Below, in pieces: positions 34,227 through 43,550 of a DNA stretch of 64,000 nucleotides. A model generated the notes under the pieces. It was not told the DNA's origin. It did not search any database and was given only the letters and a program-made list of their open reading frames with translations. The stretch lies in assembly GCF_014189855.1 (NCBI RefSeq), contig NZ_BJFN01000001.1, positions 1 to 64,000 of the forward strand, in the 5' to 3' direction. The translations under genes and the position numbers were made by a program. Source of the stretch: Buttiauxella sp. A111. Lineage in GTDB: Bacteria > Pseudomonadota > Gammaproteobacteria > Enterobacterales > Enterobacteriaceae. Numbering within the stretch: position 1 is the first letter of the stretch; every line of letters begins with the position of its first letter.

Positions 34227-36019
34227 AGGCTATTGCTTTTCGCATCCAGCGCTTCTAGCCCATATTTCTTAATTTTACGGTATAACGTGGCGATGCCGAT
34301 TCCCAACTCTTCGGCAATCAGGCGCTTGTTTGTTTGGCGAATCAACGCCTCTTCGATCAGCGTCTTTTCAATGGATTTCAGATTTGCACCATTACTGGCT
34401 GTATTTTCCTGGGTATGGGTATGAACAGGAAGCCTGACGGGAGCTGAGTGAAAAGAGGGGGGGAGCATCGCACGATCGATAACCGAGCCCGTAGGGACAA
34501 TATTGACCAAATACTCCATCAGGTTACTCAATTCGCGTACATTTCCAGGCCAGCGATAATGCAAAAATGCATTAATGACTTCCTCGCTAACGCCTGGGTA
34601 GGCCCGGCCAATACGTTGTGTGTGCAAATTAAGGAAAAAGTGCATTAGCATCTCTATATCACCCCGTCGTTCACGTAGGGGAGGTAAGGGAACCGGGATC
34701 ACATTCAGGCGGTAAAAGAGATCTTCACGGAACTGGCCATCCTCTATTTTTTGATCCAGTTTCTGATTGGTGGCGGAAATAACGCGAATATCAACTTTAA
34801 TATATTGACTGGAGCCTACAGGCTGTAGTTCGCGCGTTTCTAACACACGCAATAGCTTGGCCTGTAATATAAGTGGCATGTCGCCAATTTCATCCAGAAA
34901 TAATGTCCCACCGTTAGCGGACTGAATAAGGCCTATTTTCCCTCCCGGTGCGGCACCGGTAAATGCTCCTTTTGTGTAGCCAAACAACTCGCTTTCGAGC
35001 AGGTTTTCGGGAATGGCGGCGCAATTTATGGCAATAAAAGGATTTGCCTGACGTGGGCTTAGGCGATGAATTGCTCTGGCAACTACTTCTTTTCCCGTAC
35101 CACTCTCTCCTGTCACCATAATACTCGAAGGGCTATTCGCCACCTGAGTAATCAGGCGTTTTACTACCTGCATTTGGCATGAATCACCGATAACGTGTTC
35201 GATATTTGTTTCTTTGTTTTGTTCGTTTTCGTTGTCTTTAAGATGAGACTGGTGGAAAGCAAATAACAATAATCGGTGATTTTCAATAAGGTGAAGTTGG
35301 CAGGTGACGGTTTTATGGAGCTGGTTACATTGCAAGCGATACTGAACATAGTCGAATTCAGCATTTACAGAGCTAGTCAGGGGTTGTAGATCCATTTCCC
35401 GTCCAACCAGATGATCTTCTGTAATTGCCAGGTATTTCAGCGCATTTTCGTTACAGCGTACAACACGGTTTTTATCATCAAGAACGACCACCCCCTGATC
35501 CATTGCCATGATAAGCCTTGAGAAAAGGCGAGTATCGCTTTCGTTTATCACATTGGTTTTGGCCAGGTTATTGATAACCAATGTTGAAATATGCTTGATG
35601 TATTGGATAAACATCTGACTGTTATCACACAAACGTTGATGCTGATCCTGGTTGGTAGCAATCAGGCTAATGACCCCCAGACAGACATTGTCATGCAGAA
35701 CAGGAACGCCGATAAACGCCAGTTCATGGCAACCGTCGCGGCCTTTACACTCTGAACAAAGTGGGTCTAGTTTCGAGTGGAGAACCACTTTTTCTTTCCC
35801 GGTTTCAATAACGGAACGCAACAACTGGTTATTCGTTTCGGGAATTTCACCCAGCCCGCTGCCGTATATTCCTGTTCCGGCTACGCGAACGAAATGATTA
35901 TCAATAACCTCAACTTCCAGCAATAAAACCCGGTGTAATAATTGGGTGAAATGAGCCACCGTGGGCTGTACCCGCATTAATGTTCCCATGTTTTTATGGG
36001 CTGCTTTCTTCTCTGACAT
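34223..36019 (-). CDS. ygeV: YgeV-type sigma-54-dependent activator
   Basis: A 598-residue enhancer-binding protein. Residues ~10-165 are a GAF-like sensor with a cysteine group [12 protein letters not shown] that could hold a metal or cluster. A PAS domain follows (~180-285). The AAA+ domain (~285-520) has Walker A GESGTGKE near residue 300, GAFTGA (sigma-54 contact) near 350 and Walker [12 protein letters not shown]. The C-terminal Fis-type HTH includes [23 protein letters not shown]. It matches E. coli YgeV (UacR), linked to urate-responsive control. I choose ATG 36019; the extension to 36094 lacks support. It probably drives the three sigma-54 promoters of this island. Confidence 0.9.
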   Translation of the reverse strand: MSEKKAAHKNMGTLMRVQPTVAHFTQLLHRVLLLEVEVIDNHFVRVAGTGIYGSGLGEIPETNNQLLRSVIETGKEKVVLHSKLDPLCSECKGRDGCHELAFIGVPVLHDNVCLGVISLIATNQDQHQRLCDNSQMFIQYIKHISTLVINNLAKTNVINESDTRLFSRLIMAMDQGVVVLDDKNRVVRCNENALKYLAITEDHLVGREMDLQPLTSSVNAEFDYVQYRLQCNQLHKTVTCQLHLIENHRLLLFAFHQSHLKDNENEQNKETNIEHVIGDSCQMQVVKRLITQVANSPSSIMVTGESGTGKEVVARAIHRLSPRQANPFIAINCAAIPENLLESELFGYTKGAFTGAAPGGKIGLIQSANGGTLFLDEIGDMPLILQAKLLRVLETRELQPVGSSQYIKVDIRVISATNQKLDQKIEDGQFREDLFYRLNVIPVPLPPLRERRGDIEMLMHFFLNLHTQRIGRAYPGVSEEVINAFLHYRWPGNVRELSNLMEYLVNIVPTGSVIDRAMLPPSFHSAPVRLPVHTHTQENTASNGANLKSIEKTLIEEALIRQTNKRLIAEELGIGIATLYRKIKKYGLEALDAKSNSL

Positions 36020-36238
36020 AAGTGATACCTGTATTTCAGGGTTGAACTCGTCACATTTCAGGTTCCGCCAGGGGAATCTGAACTTTTGATACATATCACA
36101 TTGAGAAACTTTTTTTATTTATCATTTTGAGCGGGTTTTTAAGCTCCATTACCACTGTGCTCCACCTTTAATTCATCATGTCTTCTACCATTCAGTTTTA
36201 TTTCTTCTCAATGAATCAGCAATTTCTTTGGATTACAT

Positions 36239-36287
36239 ATTAAAACTCGATCTTCTTCACATATTAAAACGGGTCGTTCATTAAAAC
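36239..36287 (+). promoter_or_regulatory. Three direct repeats, candidate YgeV activator sites
   Basis: ATTAAAAC occurs at 36239-36246, 36263-36270 and 36280-36287; the first two are extended as ACATATTAAAAC. Each is followed by a C/G-rich triplet (TCG, GGG, CCG). Spacing is 24 and 17 bases. They lie about 80 to 35 bases upstream of the predicted start, close for enhancers but well placed for a dedicated activator. Confidence 0.5.
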
Positions 36288-36293
36288 CCGAGA

Positions 36294-36310
36294 TTGGCAC
36301 GAATGTTGTT
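36294..36310 (+). promoter_or_regulatory. Sigma-54 promoter of ygeWXY-hyuA-yqeA
   Basis: TTGGCACGAATGTTGTT has a perfect -24 half (TTGGCACG, GG at 36296-36297) and a -12 half TTGTT in which the usual GC is GT (36308-36309), spaced 10 bases. Predicted start near 36320, about 57 bases before the ygeW ATG. Confidence 0.65.
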
Positions 36311-36376
36311 AGCTCTCTATCAGCGCCAGAATGCGGCGAAATTCGCACCTATTTTCAATCACAGAGGTCAAGTGTC

Positions 36377-37564
36377 ATGAACTCAATTGCAGGGTTAATT
36401 GAAACAATTAATGGACTACCGTCAGATCTTCACAGTAAAGATTTTCTACTTACCTGGGAGCAGAAACACAGCGAATTGCAGCAGGTGCTGAGCATTGCTG
36501 AGGCGCTGAAGGCTATGCGGGCAGAAAATATGGCGACCCGCGTGTTTCAAAGTGGCCTGGGGATTTCCGTTTTCCGTGATAACTCCACCAGAACGCGTTT
36601 CTCTTATGCCTCGGCGCTGAATTTGCTAGGCCTGGCGCAGCAAGACCTGGATGAGGGTAAATCTCAAATTGCTCACGGTGAAACGGTACGTGAAACCGCC
36701 AATATGATCTCCTTCTGCGCTGATGCCATCGGCATTCGTGACGACATGTATCTTGGCGCAGGCAATGCCTATATGCGCGAAGTGGGTGAAGCACTTGATG
36801 ATGGCTTTGCACAAGGCGTGCTGCCGCAGCGTCCGGCGCTGATCAACCTGCAATGCGACATTGACCATCCTACTCAGTCAATGGCGGATCTTGCCTGGCT
36901 GAAAGAGCATTTTGGTGGGTTAGATAAGCTCAAAGGCAAGAAAATCGCGATGACATGGGCGTATTCGCCTAGCTACGGCAAACCACTTTCAGTTCCTCAG
37001 GGCATTATCGGTCTGATGACTCGCTTCGGTATGGACGTCACCCTGGCTCACCCGGAAGGCTATGACCTGATACCCGACGTGCTGGACGTTGCGCGTAAGA
37101 ACGCAACTGAAAGCGGTGGTAGCTTCCGCCAGGTGAGTTCCATGGAAGAAGCCTTTAGCGGTGCGGATATCGTTTATCCCAAATCCTGGGCGCCATGGCA
37201 GGTCATGCAGACACGCACCGAGCTTCTGTATGCCAATGATGACCAGGGTCTTAAAGACCTCGAAAAATCGTGCCTGCAACAAAACGCTCTGCACAAAGGC
37301 TGGCACTGCACGGAAGAGCTAATGAAGCGTACGAAAGGGGGCAAGGCGCTGTATATGCACTGTCTGCCAGCAGACATTAGCAGCGTGTCCTGTGAGGCCG
37401 GCGAAGTAGAAGAAAGTGTGTTTGAACGCTATCGCATTGCCACTTACAAAGAGGCGAGCTGGAAGCCATACATCATCGCGGCCATGATTCTGGCAAGAAA
37501 ATACGCACGCCCTGGTGACGTTCTGGCGCAACTGTTGCGTGAAGCACAGCCACGAATCAAATAA
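36377..37564 (+). CDS. ygeW: YgeW knotted carbamoyltransferase
   Basis: A 395-residue carbamoyltransferase matching E. coli YgeW (396 aa) closely. The carbamoyl-phosphate loop SVFRDNSTRTRFSYASALNLLG (STRTR core) and the family's MHCLPAD motif are present, along with the knot-region sequence YSPSYGKPLSVPQG. The natural acceptor was long unknown; in the anaerobic urate/purine route it is thought to act on a ureido intermediate, feeding carbamoyl phosphate to the carbamate kinase encoded downstream. It is the first gene after the sigma-54 promoter and heads a five-gene unit. Confidence 0.94.
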   Translation: MNSIAGLIETINGLPSDLHSKDFLLTWEQKHSELQQVLSIAEALKAMRAENMATRVFQSGLGISVFRDNSTRTRFSYASALNLLGLAQQDLDEGKSQIAHGETVRETANMISFCADAIGIRDDMYLGAGNAYMREVGEALDDGFAQGVLPQRPALINLQCDIDHPTQSMADLAWLKEHFGGLDKLKGKKIAMTWAYSPSYGKPLSVPQGIIGLMTRFGMDVTLAHPEGYDLIPDVLDVARKNATESGGSFRQVSSMEEAFSGADIVYPKSWAPWQVMQTRTELLYANDDQGLKDLEKSCLQQNALHKGWHCTEELMKRTKGGKALYMHCLPADISSVSCEAGEVEESVFERYRIATYKEASWKPYIIAAMILARKYARPGDVLAQLLREAQPRIK

Positions 37565-37588
37565 TGCGACGATAACAAGGAGCACGAG

Positions 37589-38803
37589 ATGTCTCGGTTT
37601 TCGATTCCGATGAAGATTGCTGATAATTCCCGGTTTAACGGCGAAAGTATGGCGCTGTTTTCCCGTGAGCCTGCCTTGCAGGCTAAGGCTTTTCATCAGC
37701 AATTACCTGGTTATCAACCCACGCCCTTGCATTCGCTCAGTGGCTTTGCCAACCAGCTCGGCGTAGCGAACGTGTGGGTAAAAGACGAGTCCCAACGTTT
37801 CGGTTTGAACGCGTTCAAAATGCTAGGCGGAGCGTACGCCATCGCTCGCCTGTACTGCGAAAAATACCACCTCGACATTCAACACTTTTCTTTCGAAAAG
37901 TGCCGAAATGCCAAACAAGAAAAAATGACCTTTGCTACCACAACTGACGGTAACCACGGTCGTGGGGTGGCCTGGGCAGCAAAAGAGCTTGGCCAACATG
38001 CTGTGATTTACATGCCTAAGGGCTCTTCCCAGGAACGCGTCGATCACATCACCCGCCTGGGTGCTGAATGCATCGTCACTGACATGAACTATGACGATAC
38101 GGTACGTCTGACTATGCGTACTGCTGCCGAACACGGCTGGGAAGTCGTGCAGGACACTGCATGGGAAGGTTATACGCAGATCCCAACCTGGATCATGCAA
38201 GGTTACGCTACGCTTGCCGTCGAAGCGGTAGAGCAAATGCCTCAGCCCCCCACACATGTCTTTTTGCAGGCCGGTGTCGGGGCTATGGCGGCTGGGGTAT
38301 TAGGCTATCTGGTCGATGTGTATGGCGCGCAAGCGCTGCATAGCGTCATCGTAGAGCCCGAACGTGCCGATTGCATTTATCGTTCAGGATGTAGTGGAAC
38401 CCTAAGCGTAGTAGGCGGCGAAATGAACACCATTATGGCGGGACTGGCCTGCGGTGAGCCTAATCCACTCGGGTGGCCATTACTGCGCAACTGTTCACAC
38501 CAGTTCATCTCGTGCGACGACCGTGTAGCCGCTTTGGGCATGCGCGTTTTGGGTAATCCGCTTCTTGGTGATGCTGCAATCATCTCCGGAGAATCAGGCG
38601 CAGTCACTATGGGCGTATTGGCTGCGGTGATGTTCCACCCAGAAAAAAATAGCCTCATGCAACGACTCGGTCTCAATGAACAATCCCGCGTTCTGCTGAT
38701 TAGCACCGAAGGAGACACCGACGTTCAGCATTACCGGGAAGTCGTATGGGAAGGGAAACACAGTATCTCAGGTTGCAACAATCAGGAGCATCAAAATGAC
38801 TAA
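37589..38803 (+). CDS. ygeX: YgeX 2,3-diaminopropionate ammonia-lyase
   Basis: A 404-residue PLP fold-type II enzyme matching E. coli YgeX/DpaL (398 aa). The PLP lysine is Lys77 in [15 protein letters not shown]. Other landmarks are [32 protein letters not shown] and the glycine loop [13 protein letters not shown]. It splits 2,3-diaminopropionate to pyruvate and two ammonia. In the anaerobic urate pathway this yields carbon and nitrogen from purine-derived diaminopropionate. AAGGAG lies upstream. Its stop overlaps the ygeY start (ATG at 38796) by 8 bases. Confidence 0.94.
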   Translation: MSRFSIPMKIADNSRFNGESMALFSREPALQAKAFHQQLPGYQPTPLHSLSGFANQLGVANVWVKDESQRFGLNAFKMLGGAYAIARLYCEKYHLDIQHFSFEKCRNAKQEKMTFATTTDGNHGRGVAWAAKELGQHAVIYMPKGSSQERVDHITRLGAECIVTDMNYDDTVRLTMRTAAEHGWEVVQDTAWEGYTQIPTWIMQGYATLAVEAVEQMPQPPTHVFLQAGVGAMAAGVLGYLVDVYGAQALHSVIVEPERADCIYRSGCSGTLSVVGGEMNTIMAGLACGEPNPLGWPLLRNCSHQFISCDDRVAALGMRVLGNPLLGDAAIISGESGAVTMGVLAAVMFHPEKNSLMQRLGLNEQSRVLLISTEGDTDVQHYREVVWEGKHSISGCNNQEHQND

Positions 38804-40010
38804 AATTCCATTCAGTGACATCGTCGCGAAAGCCGAACATTACAAAGCTGATATGACCCGTTTTTTGCGCGATATGATTGCTATCCCAAGTGAAAGTTGT
38901 GATGAAAAACGCGTCGTTCACCGCATTAAAGAAGAAATGGAAAAGGTGGGCTTCGACAAAGTTGAAATTGACCCAATGGGCAATATCCTCGGTTATATCG
39001 GCCATGGGCCACACTTGATTGCCATGGATGCGCACATCGACACCGTTGGTATCGGCAATATCAAAAACTGGGACTTCGATCCGTACAAAGGGATGGAAGA
39101 TGACGAAATTATCGGCGGTCGAGGTTCATCAGACCAGGAAGGTGGAATGGCTTCCATGGTTTACGCCGGGAAAATCATTAAAGATCTGGGGCTGGAAGGC
39201 GACTACACCCTGTTGGTCACCGGGACCGTGCAGGAGGAAGACTGCGACGGTCTGTGCTGGCAGTACATTATTGAACAATCGAAAATTCGCCCGGAATTTG
39301 TCGTCAGTACCGAACCGACAGACTGCCAGATTTACCGCGGGCAACGCGGACGCATGGAGATTCGTGTTGATGTGCACGGGGTGAGCTGCCATGGTTCCGC
39401 ACCAGAGCGTGGCGACAACGCTATCTTCAAAATGGGGCCGATTCTTGGCGAGTTGCAGGAACTGAATAACCACCTTAAATACGACGACTTCCTCGGCAAA
39501 GGCACGCTCACGGTTTCAGAAATATTTTTCACCTCACCAAGTCGTTGCGCCGTTGCAGACAGCTGTGCCGTGTCCATTGACCGTCGCCTGACCTGGGGCG
39601 AAAGCTGGGAAAACGCGTTAGAAGAGATCCGCGCTCTGCCTGCCGTGAAGGCCGCGAAAGCCACCGTTAGCATGTACAACTACGAACGCCCGGCCTGGAC
39701 TGGCCTTGTCTATCCTACCGAATGCTATTTCCCAACCTGGAAAGTGGAAGAAGACCATATTACGGTCAAAACCCTCAGCCAGGCCTATCAGGGATTATTC
39801 AATAAAGATCCTGTGGTAGATAAATGGACCTTCTCGACGAATGGCGTTTCTATTATGGGCCGCCACGGCATTCCGGTTATTGGCTTCGGTCCAGGCAAAG
39901 AGCCAGAAGCGCATGCCCCGAATGAAAAAACCTGGAAAGCCCACCTGGTGACTTGTGCTGCCATGTACGCCGCGATTCCTCTGATGTATCTGGCCGAGCG
40001 TAAGCATTAA
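38796..40010 (+). CDS. ygeY: YgeY family M20 metallohydrolase
   Basis: A 404-residue M20-type amidohydrolase, the counterpart of E. coli YgeY (403 aa). Metal ligands can be seen in MDAHIDTVG and [16 protein letters not shown] holds the catalytic glutamates, and HAPNEKTW holds a C-terminal ligand histidine. The dimerisation segment with [15 protein letters not shown] is present. It hydrolyses a carbamoyl- or acyl-amino acid and, from its operon, probably acts between the carbamoyltransferase and the ammonia-lyase. Overlap with ygeX indicates coupled translation. Confidence 0.92.
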   Translation: MTKIPFSDIVAKAEHYKADMTRFLRDMIAIPSESCDEKRVVHRIKEEMEKVGFDKVEIDPMGNILGYIGHGPHLIAMDAHIDTVGIGNIKNWDFDPYKGMEDDEIIGGRGSSDQEGGMASMVYAGKIIKDLGLEGDYTLLVTGTVQEEDCDGLCWQYIIEQSKIRPEFVVSTEPTDCQIYRGQRGRMEIRVDVHGVSCHGSAPERGDNAIFKMGPILGELQELNNHLKYDDFLGKGTLTVSEIFFTSPSRCAVADSCAVSIDRRLTWGESWENALEEIRALPAVKAAKATVSMYNYERPAWTGLVYPTECYFPTWKVEEDHITVKTLSQAYQGLFNKDPVVDKWTFSTNGVSIMGRHGIPVIGFGPGKEPEAHAPNEKTWKAHLVTCAAMYAAIPLMYLAERKH

Positions 40011-40024
40011 ACAAGAAGTGCCAT

Positions 40025-40047
40025 AGCGGGTGGGTTTCTCACCCGCT
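40025..40047 (+). terminator. Hairpin between ygeY and hyuA
   Basis: AGCGGGTG (40025-40032) pairs with CACCCGCT (40040-40047), loop of 7, followed by TTATGTTT. A weak terminator or mRNA-stabilising hairpin inside the operon; hyuA starts 31 bases further on without an evident promoter. Confidence 0.5.
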
Positions 40048-40077
40048 TTATGTTTATCCAACACGGCAGGGTTAAAG

Positions 40078-41469
40078 ATGAAATGCTTAATCCAGGGCGG
40101 GACCGTTGTAGATGAGTGGGGCGAGTATCGCCAGGATTTGCTGCTGGAAGATGGCAAGATAGCCAGGCGCGAAAGCCATATTACGCCTGACGATGACACA
40201 GAGATCATCGACGCCTCCGGTTGCCTGGTCATGCCCGGTGGCATTGACGTACATACCCATTTTAATATCGATGTCGGTCTGGCTCGCAGCTGCGATGATT
40301 TTTTTACCGGCACCCGTGCAGCCGCCTGCGGTGGGACCACCACCATTATCGATCACATGGGTTTTGGCCCCACAGGCTGTAGCCTTCATCATCAACTGGA
40401 AAAGTACCACGAGTACGCAGCAGGAAAAGCCGTCATTGATTATGCTTTTCATGGCGTTATCCAGCATATCGACGCGGATATTCTCAGTGAAATGGCCTCA
40501 ATGGTGGTGGATGAAGGCATCAGCAGCTTTAAAATTTATCTCACCTACCAGTACAAACTTGACGACACCGCCATCTTAAAAGCGCTCAGTGAACTGAAGC
40601 TCGTCGGCGCGCTGGTCACCGTTCATCCGGAAAATGATGCGGCCATTCGCTACCGTGTTGAGCAATTTGTGCAGGAAGGGAAAACACAAGCTATCTGGCA
40701 CGCCCGTAGTAGGCCAATTGCCTGCGAAACGGAGGCAATTTCGCGAGTCGTTCACCTTGCGCAACTGGCAGGAAACGCACCGCTTTATATTGTCCATCTG
40801 TCAAACGGTGCAGGGCTGGATGTATTGCGTGCTGCTCGCCATAAAGGGCAGCCTGTTTGGGTTGAAACCTGCCCACAATATCTCCTGCTGGATGAAGATG
40901 AATACCGCCAGCCGGATGCTCTGAAGTTTATTCTCAGCCCACCTTTGCGTGATAAAGCCCAGCAGAAACAGCTTTGGGAGGGGATTTTCGATGGAGCCAT
41001 CGACACTATCGCCACCGACCATTGCACCTTCCCATATTCCCAGCGCGTTGCGCTTTCCAACGGTAATTTCACTCGCTGTCCAAACGGTTTGCCCGGAGTT
41101 GAAAACCGTATGTCGCTGATGTTTACCGAGGGCGTTGCCACGGGTCGGATTACCCCGTCTCGTTTTGTCGAACTCTGTAGCAGCAACCCAGCCAAATTAT
41201 TTGGCCTGTGGCCGCAAAAAGGCTCACTTCAGGAGGGATCCGACGCGGACATCGTATTGTTTGACCCGAACAGGACCGGCATCGTTCGCCATGAATCCCT
41301 GCACGACAACGTGGATTACTCACCCTATGAAGGAATGGCATTGCGTGGCATTCCCGTCGTGACACTGTCACGCGGTAAGGTAGTGTGGTGCGACGGTGTG
41401 TTCACAGGTTATGCGGGGCATGGACGTTTTTTACATCGTAAGCCATTTACCACAAGGAATTTAAAATGA
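40078..41469 (+). CDS. hyuA: HyuA D-phenylhydantoinase-type cyclic amidohydrolase
   Basis: A 463-residue dihydropyrimidinase-family enzyme matching E. coli HyuA/YgeZ. The binuclear metal site has HTH in GGIDVHTHFN, the carboxylated lysine in SSFKIYLTYQ, further histidines in LVTVHPEN and PLYIVHLS, and the aspartate in IATDHCTFPY. It opens hydantoin-like rings; in this operon the likely substrate is a hydantoin-like or ring intermediate of urate breakdown. The start is the ATG at 40078 (MKCLIQGG); a longer frame from 40030 runs through the hairpin. Its stop overlaps the next gene by 4 bases. Confidence 0.92.
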   Translation: MKCLIQGGTVVDEWGEYRQDLLLEDGKIARRESHITPDDDTEIIDASGCLVMPGGIDVHTHFNIDVGLARSCDDFFTGTRAAACGGTTTIIDHMGFGPTGCSLHHQLEKYHEYAAGKAVIDYAFHGVIQHIDADILSEMASMVVDEGISSFKIYLTYQYKLDDTAILKALSELKLVGALVTVHPENDAAIRYRVEQFVQEGKTQAIWHARSRPIACETEAISRVVHLAQLAGNAPLYIVHLSNGAGLDVLRAARHKGQPVWVETCPQYLLLDEDEYRQPDALKFILSPPLRDKAQQKQLWEGIFDGAIDTIATDHCTFPYSQRVALSNGNFTRCPNGLPGVENRMSLMFTEGVATGRITPSRFVELCSSNPAKLFGLWPQKGSLQEGSDADIVLFDPNRTGIVRHESLHDNVDYSPYEGMALRGIPVVTLSRGKVVWCDGVFTGYAGHGRFLHRKPFTTRNLK

Positions 41470-42398
41470 AAAAGAGAATTGTACTGGCGCTGGGTGGCAA
41501 TGCCCTCGGTGAGGATCTACAGCAGCAGATGCACGCCGTCAAAATTACCGCAAAGGCGATTGTCGATTTGATTGCCCAGGGGCATGAACTGGTCATTACT
41601 CACGGGAACGGCCCACAGGTAGGTATGATTCATCAGGCTTTTGAAGCGGCGGCTTTTCAGCATGGAAGCCAGACATTACCCATGTCAGTGTGCGTGGCAC
41701 TAAGCCAGGGATACATCGGCTACGATCTGCAAAATGCTTTACGTGAAGAGTTGTTGAACAGATGTATCAACAAACCGGTGACCACGCTGATAACTCAGGT
41801 GCTGGTAGATAAACATGACCCGGCCTTTATTGAACCGAGCAAACCCATTGGCTCGTTCCACAGCAAAAGTGAAGCCGAGAAACTGATGGTGCAGGGCGTG
41901 GACGTTCGCGAAGATTCTGGTCGCGGATGGCGACGCGTTGTGGCCTCTCCGAAACCGAAGGATATTATCGAGAAAGATTCGGTGAAAGCGCTTCTGGATG
42001 CCGGTCACGTGGCGATTACCGTCGGCGGCGGTGGTATTCCGGTTGTCAGCCAGGGCAACCATTTAAAAGGTGCCAGCGCAGTCATTGATAAAGACTGGGC
42101 AAGCGCGGTTCTGGCTGAAATGATTGATGCCGATATGCTGATCATTCTGACTGCGGTGGAAAAAGTAGCCGTTAACTTTAATCGCCCTGACCAGAAGTGG
42201 CTGGACAACATTACCGTTGACGACGCTAAGCGTTATATCGAACAGGATCAGTTTGCGAAAGGGTCCATGTTGCCAAAAGTGGAAGCCGCTATGCACTTTT
42301 CCGCATCGGCCCCCGGGCGTGAAACGCTTATTACGCTTCTTGAAAAAGCCAGTGACGGGATTGCCGGTAAGACCGGCACCCGCTTGCGCAATATGTAG
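41466..42398 (+). CDS. yqeA: YqeA carbamate kinase
   Basis: A 310-residue amino-acid-kinase-fold enzyme of the carbamate kinase family, the same length as E. coli YqeA. Landmarks are VLALGGNALG, THGNGPQVGM, GRGWRRVVASPKPKDI, TVGGGGIPVV and KGSMLPKVEAA. It transfers phosphate from carbamoyl phosphate to ADP, making ATP, CO2 and ammonia, so it can harvest energy from the YgeW product. ATGA overlap with hyuA couples the two. Last gene of the ygeW unit; the XdhC-family gene is convergent 5 bases downstream. Confidence 0.92.
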   Translation: MKKRIVLALGGNALGEDLQQQMHAVKITAKAIVDLIAQGHELVITHGNGPQVGMIHQAFEAAAFQHGSQTLPMSVCVALSQGYIGYDLQNALREELLNRCINKPVTTLITQVLVDKHDPAFIEPSKPIGSFHSKSEAEKLMVQGVDVREDSGRGWRRVVASPKPKDIIEKDSVKALLDAGHVAITVGGGGIPVVSQGNHLKGASAVIDKDWASAVLAEMIDADMLIILTAVEKVAVNFNRPDQKWLDNITVDDAKRYIEQDQFAKGSMLPKVEAAMHFSASAPGRETLITLLEKASDGIAGKTGTRLRNM

Positions 42399-42403
42399 AT
42401 TGA

Positions 42404-43240
42404 TTACATGGCGACGCTGGTCGCCATTTTTACCTCATCAGCATGAATAGCCTCAGGCTTGCCAGACGCCATTTTTTTAGCCCCTTTTATGGCCAGCAAC
42501 AATTCTGCGAGCACACTGATCGCAATTTCTTGTGGCGTTTCGGCGCCAATATCTAACCCCACAGGCGAACGCAAACGCGCGATCTGCTCCTGCGCCACAC
42601 CTTCCTGCTGTAATTGTTGTTTAAAGTGATGCACTTTGCGGCTGCTGGCCAGCAGGCCAAGAAAACGGGCAGGGCGCGGTAATAATGCGTCGAGGGATTC
42701 TTTGTCCTGGTGATTGGTGGCGATAATCACCAGACTTTTATCATCCAGAGGCAGGTCAGATATCAAAGTGGTAAACGAATTTCCATAGATGCGATGACAG
42801 GCTGCTGGCATGTCAGGGTGATCAAGGCTCTCCTGCCAGGTATCCAGCACATGGACATCAAAATTCAGAGGTACTGCTGCCTGGGCTATCGCGCGGTTAA
42901 CATGGCCCCCGCCGACAAGTATCAACGACGGTCGCCTGGGATAAACCGCGATATGGACTGTCATCGCGCCACCACAGTCAGAACCTACGGCGTGCTCACC
43001 CTGTCGCGCCATTCTGCCTTGAAAAACGCAGGAACACTCGTCGGCCAGCGCCTGCCGCGTTCTATCCAGCACCAACCGTTCCATCATGCCGCCGCCAATA
43101 GTACCGATGGTTTCACCCGTTTCGGTGACCAGCATACTTGCCGAATGGCGTGGCGTGGAGCCTCTGGATTCAATAATGTGGATCAGCGCAAAACTGCGGT
43201 TTTTGTTTTCACAAAGGCATGCCTGCTGAAAAATACTCAT
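42404..43240 (-). CDS. XdhC-family Mo hydroxylase maturation factor
   Basis: A 278-residue protein with the two parts of the XdhC/CoxI family. An N-terminal domain has HIIESRGSTPRHSASMLV, TIGGGMMERLV and SDCGGAMTVHIAVYP. A C-terminal Rossmann domain has LILVGGGHVNRAIAQAA and LRSPVGLDIGAETPQEIAISVLAEL. These proteins bind molybdenum cofactor, assist its sulfuration and insert it into xanthine dehydrogenase-type enzymes. It is much shorter than E. coli YqeB (541 aa), which shares the family. The ATG at 43240 has GGGAG 5 bases upstream. It is unrelated to the [2Fe-2S] subunit also named XdhC in E. coli. Confidence 0.87.
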   Translation of the reverse strand: MSIFQQACLCENKNRSFALIHIIESRGSTPRHSASMLVTETGETIGTIGGGMMERLVLDRTRQALADECSCVFQGRMARQGEHAVGSDCGGAMTVHIAVYPRRPSLILVGGGHVNRAIAQAAVPLNFDVHVLDTWQESLDHPDMPAACHRIYGNSFTTLISDLPLDDKSLVIIATNHQDKESLDALLPRPARFLGLLASSRKVHHFKQQLQQEGVAQEQIARLRSPVGLDIGAETPQEIAISVLAELLLAIKGAKKMASGKPEAIHADEVKMATSVAM

Positions 43241-43550
43241 GACGACTCCCGTTTCAGAAACCATTTGTTTTCATTCATGCAATAACTATGCCCTGCAATA
43301 AATAGCGTTATTTCAGCGCGATGACTCTCTTAACGTCTCATTACGATAAAACATTTCTTAATTTGAAATTAAACGTTCGATAAATATCAAAGTGGCATTT
43401 GAATTTATGCCATATCCACCCAGTCATGCGATCCCCTTCACATATTCTGCACTGCGCGGCAAAGATGCTGCGCGGTGGCGCGGTTGTTGCTTCTGCTGTT
43501 GTAAAAAATGCCAGTAAGGCGAAAGGCCACATTATTAAGGAGCAATGACT
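43241..43550. promoter_or_regulatory. Divergent control region upstream of ygfK
   Basis: This 310-base region between the XdhC-family gene and ygfK has no gene. It holds a perfect palindrome TTAATTTGAAATTAA at 43358-43372, adjoining ACGTTCGAT, which loosely echoes the ATTAAAAC-TCGAT repeat upstream of ygeW. It also holds a sigma-54 promoter at 43476-43491. Confidence 0.5.
43476..43491 (+). promoter_or_regulatory. Sigma-54 promoter of ygfK-ssnA-permease
   Basis: TGGCGCGGTTGTTGCT has GG (43477-43478) and GC (43489-43490) separated by 10 bases and fits TGGCACG-N4-TTGCW at all but one conserved base. Predicted start near 43502; the ygfK ATG follows about 49 bases later. Confidence 0.75.

Larger units (their letters stand above)
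36020..36376. promoter_or_regulatory. Divergent control region, ygeV / ygeW
   Basis: This 357-base AT-rich gap has no gene. It contains three ATTAAAAC direct repeats (36239-36287) and the ygeW sigma-54 promoter (36294-36310). The ygeV-proximal half shows no recognisable promoter or operator. Confidence 0.55.

Noticed and set aside
34223-36094. Longer start of the YgeV-type regulator at 36094
   Set aside because: The 25 extra residues have no counterpart in the family as I recall it; ATG 36019 gives the expected length.
43395-43412. Second sigma-54-like element TGGCATTTGAATTTATGCC upstream of ygfK
   Set aside because: GG and GC are 13 bases apart instead of 10; the element at 43476-43491 is correct.
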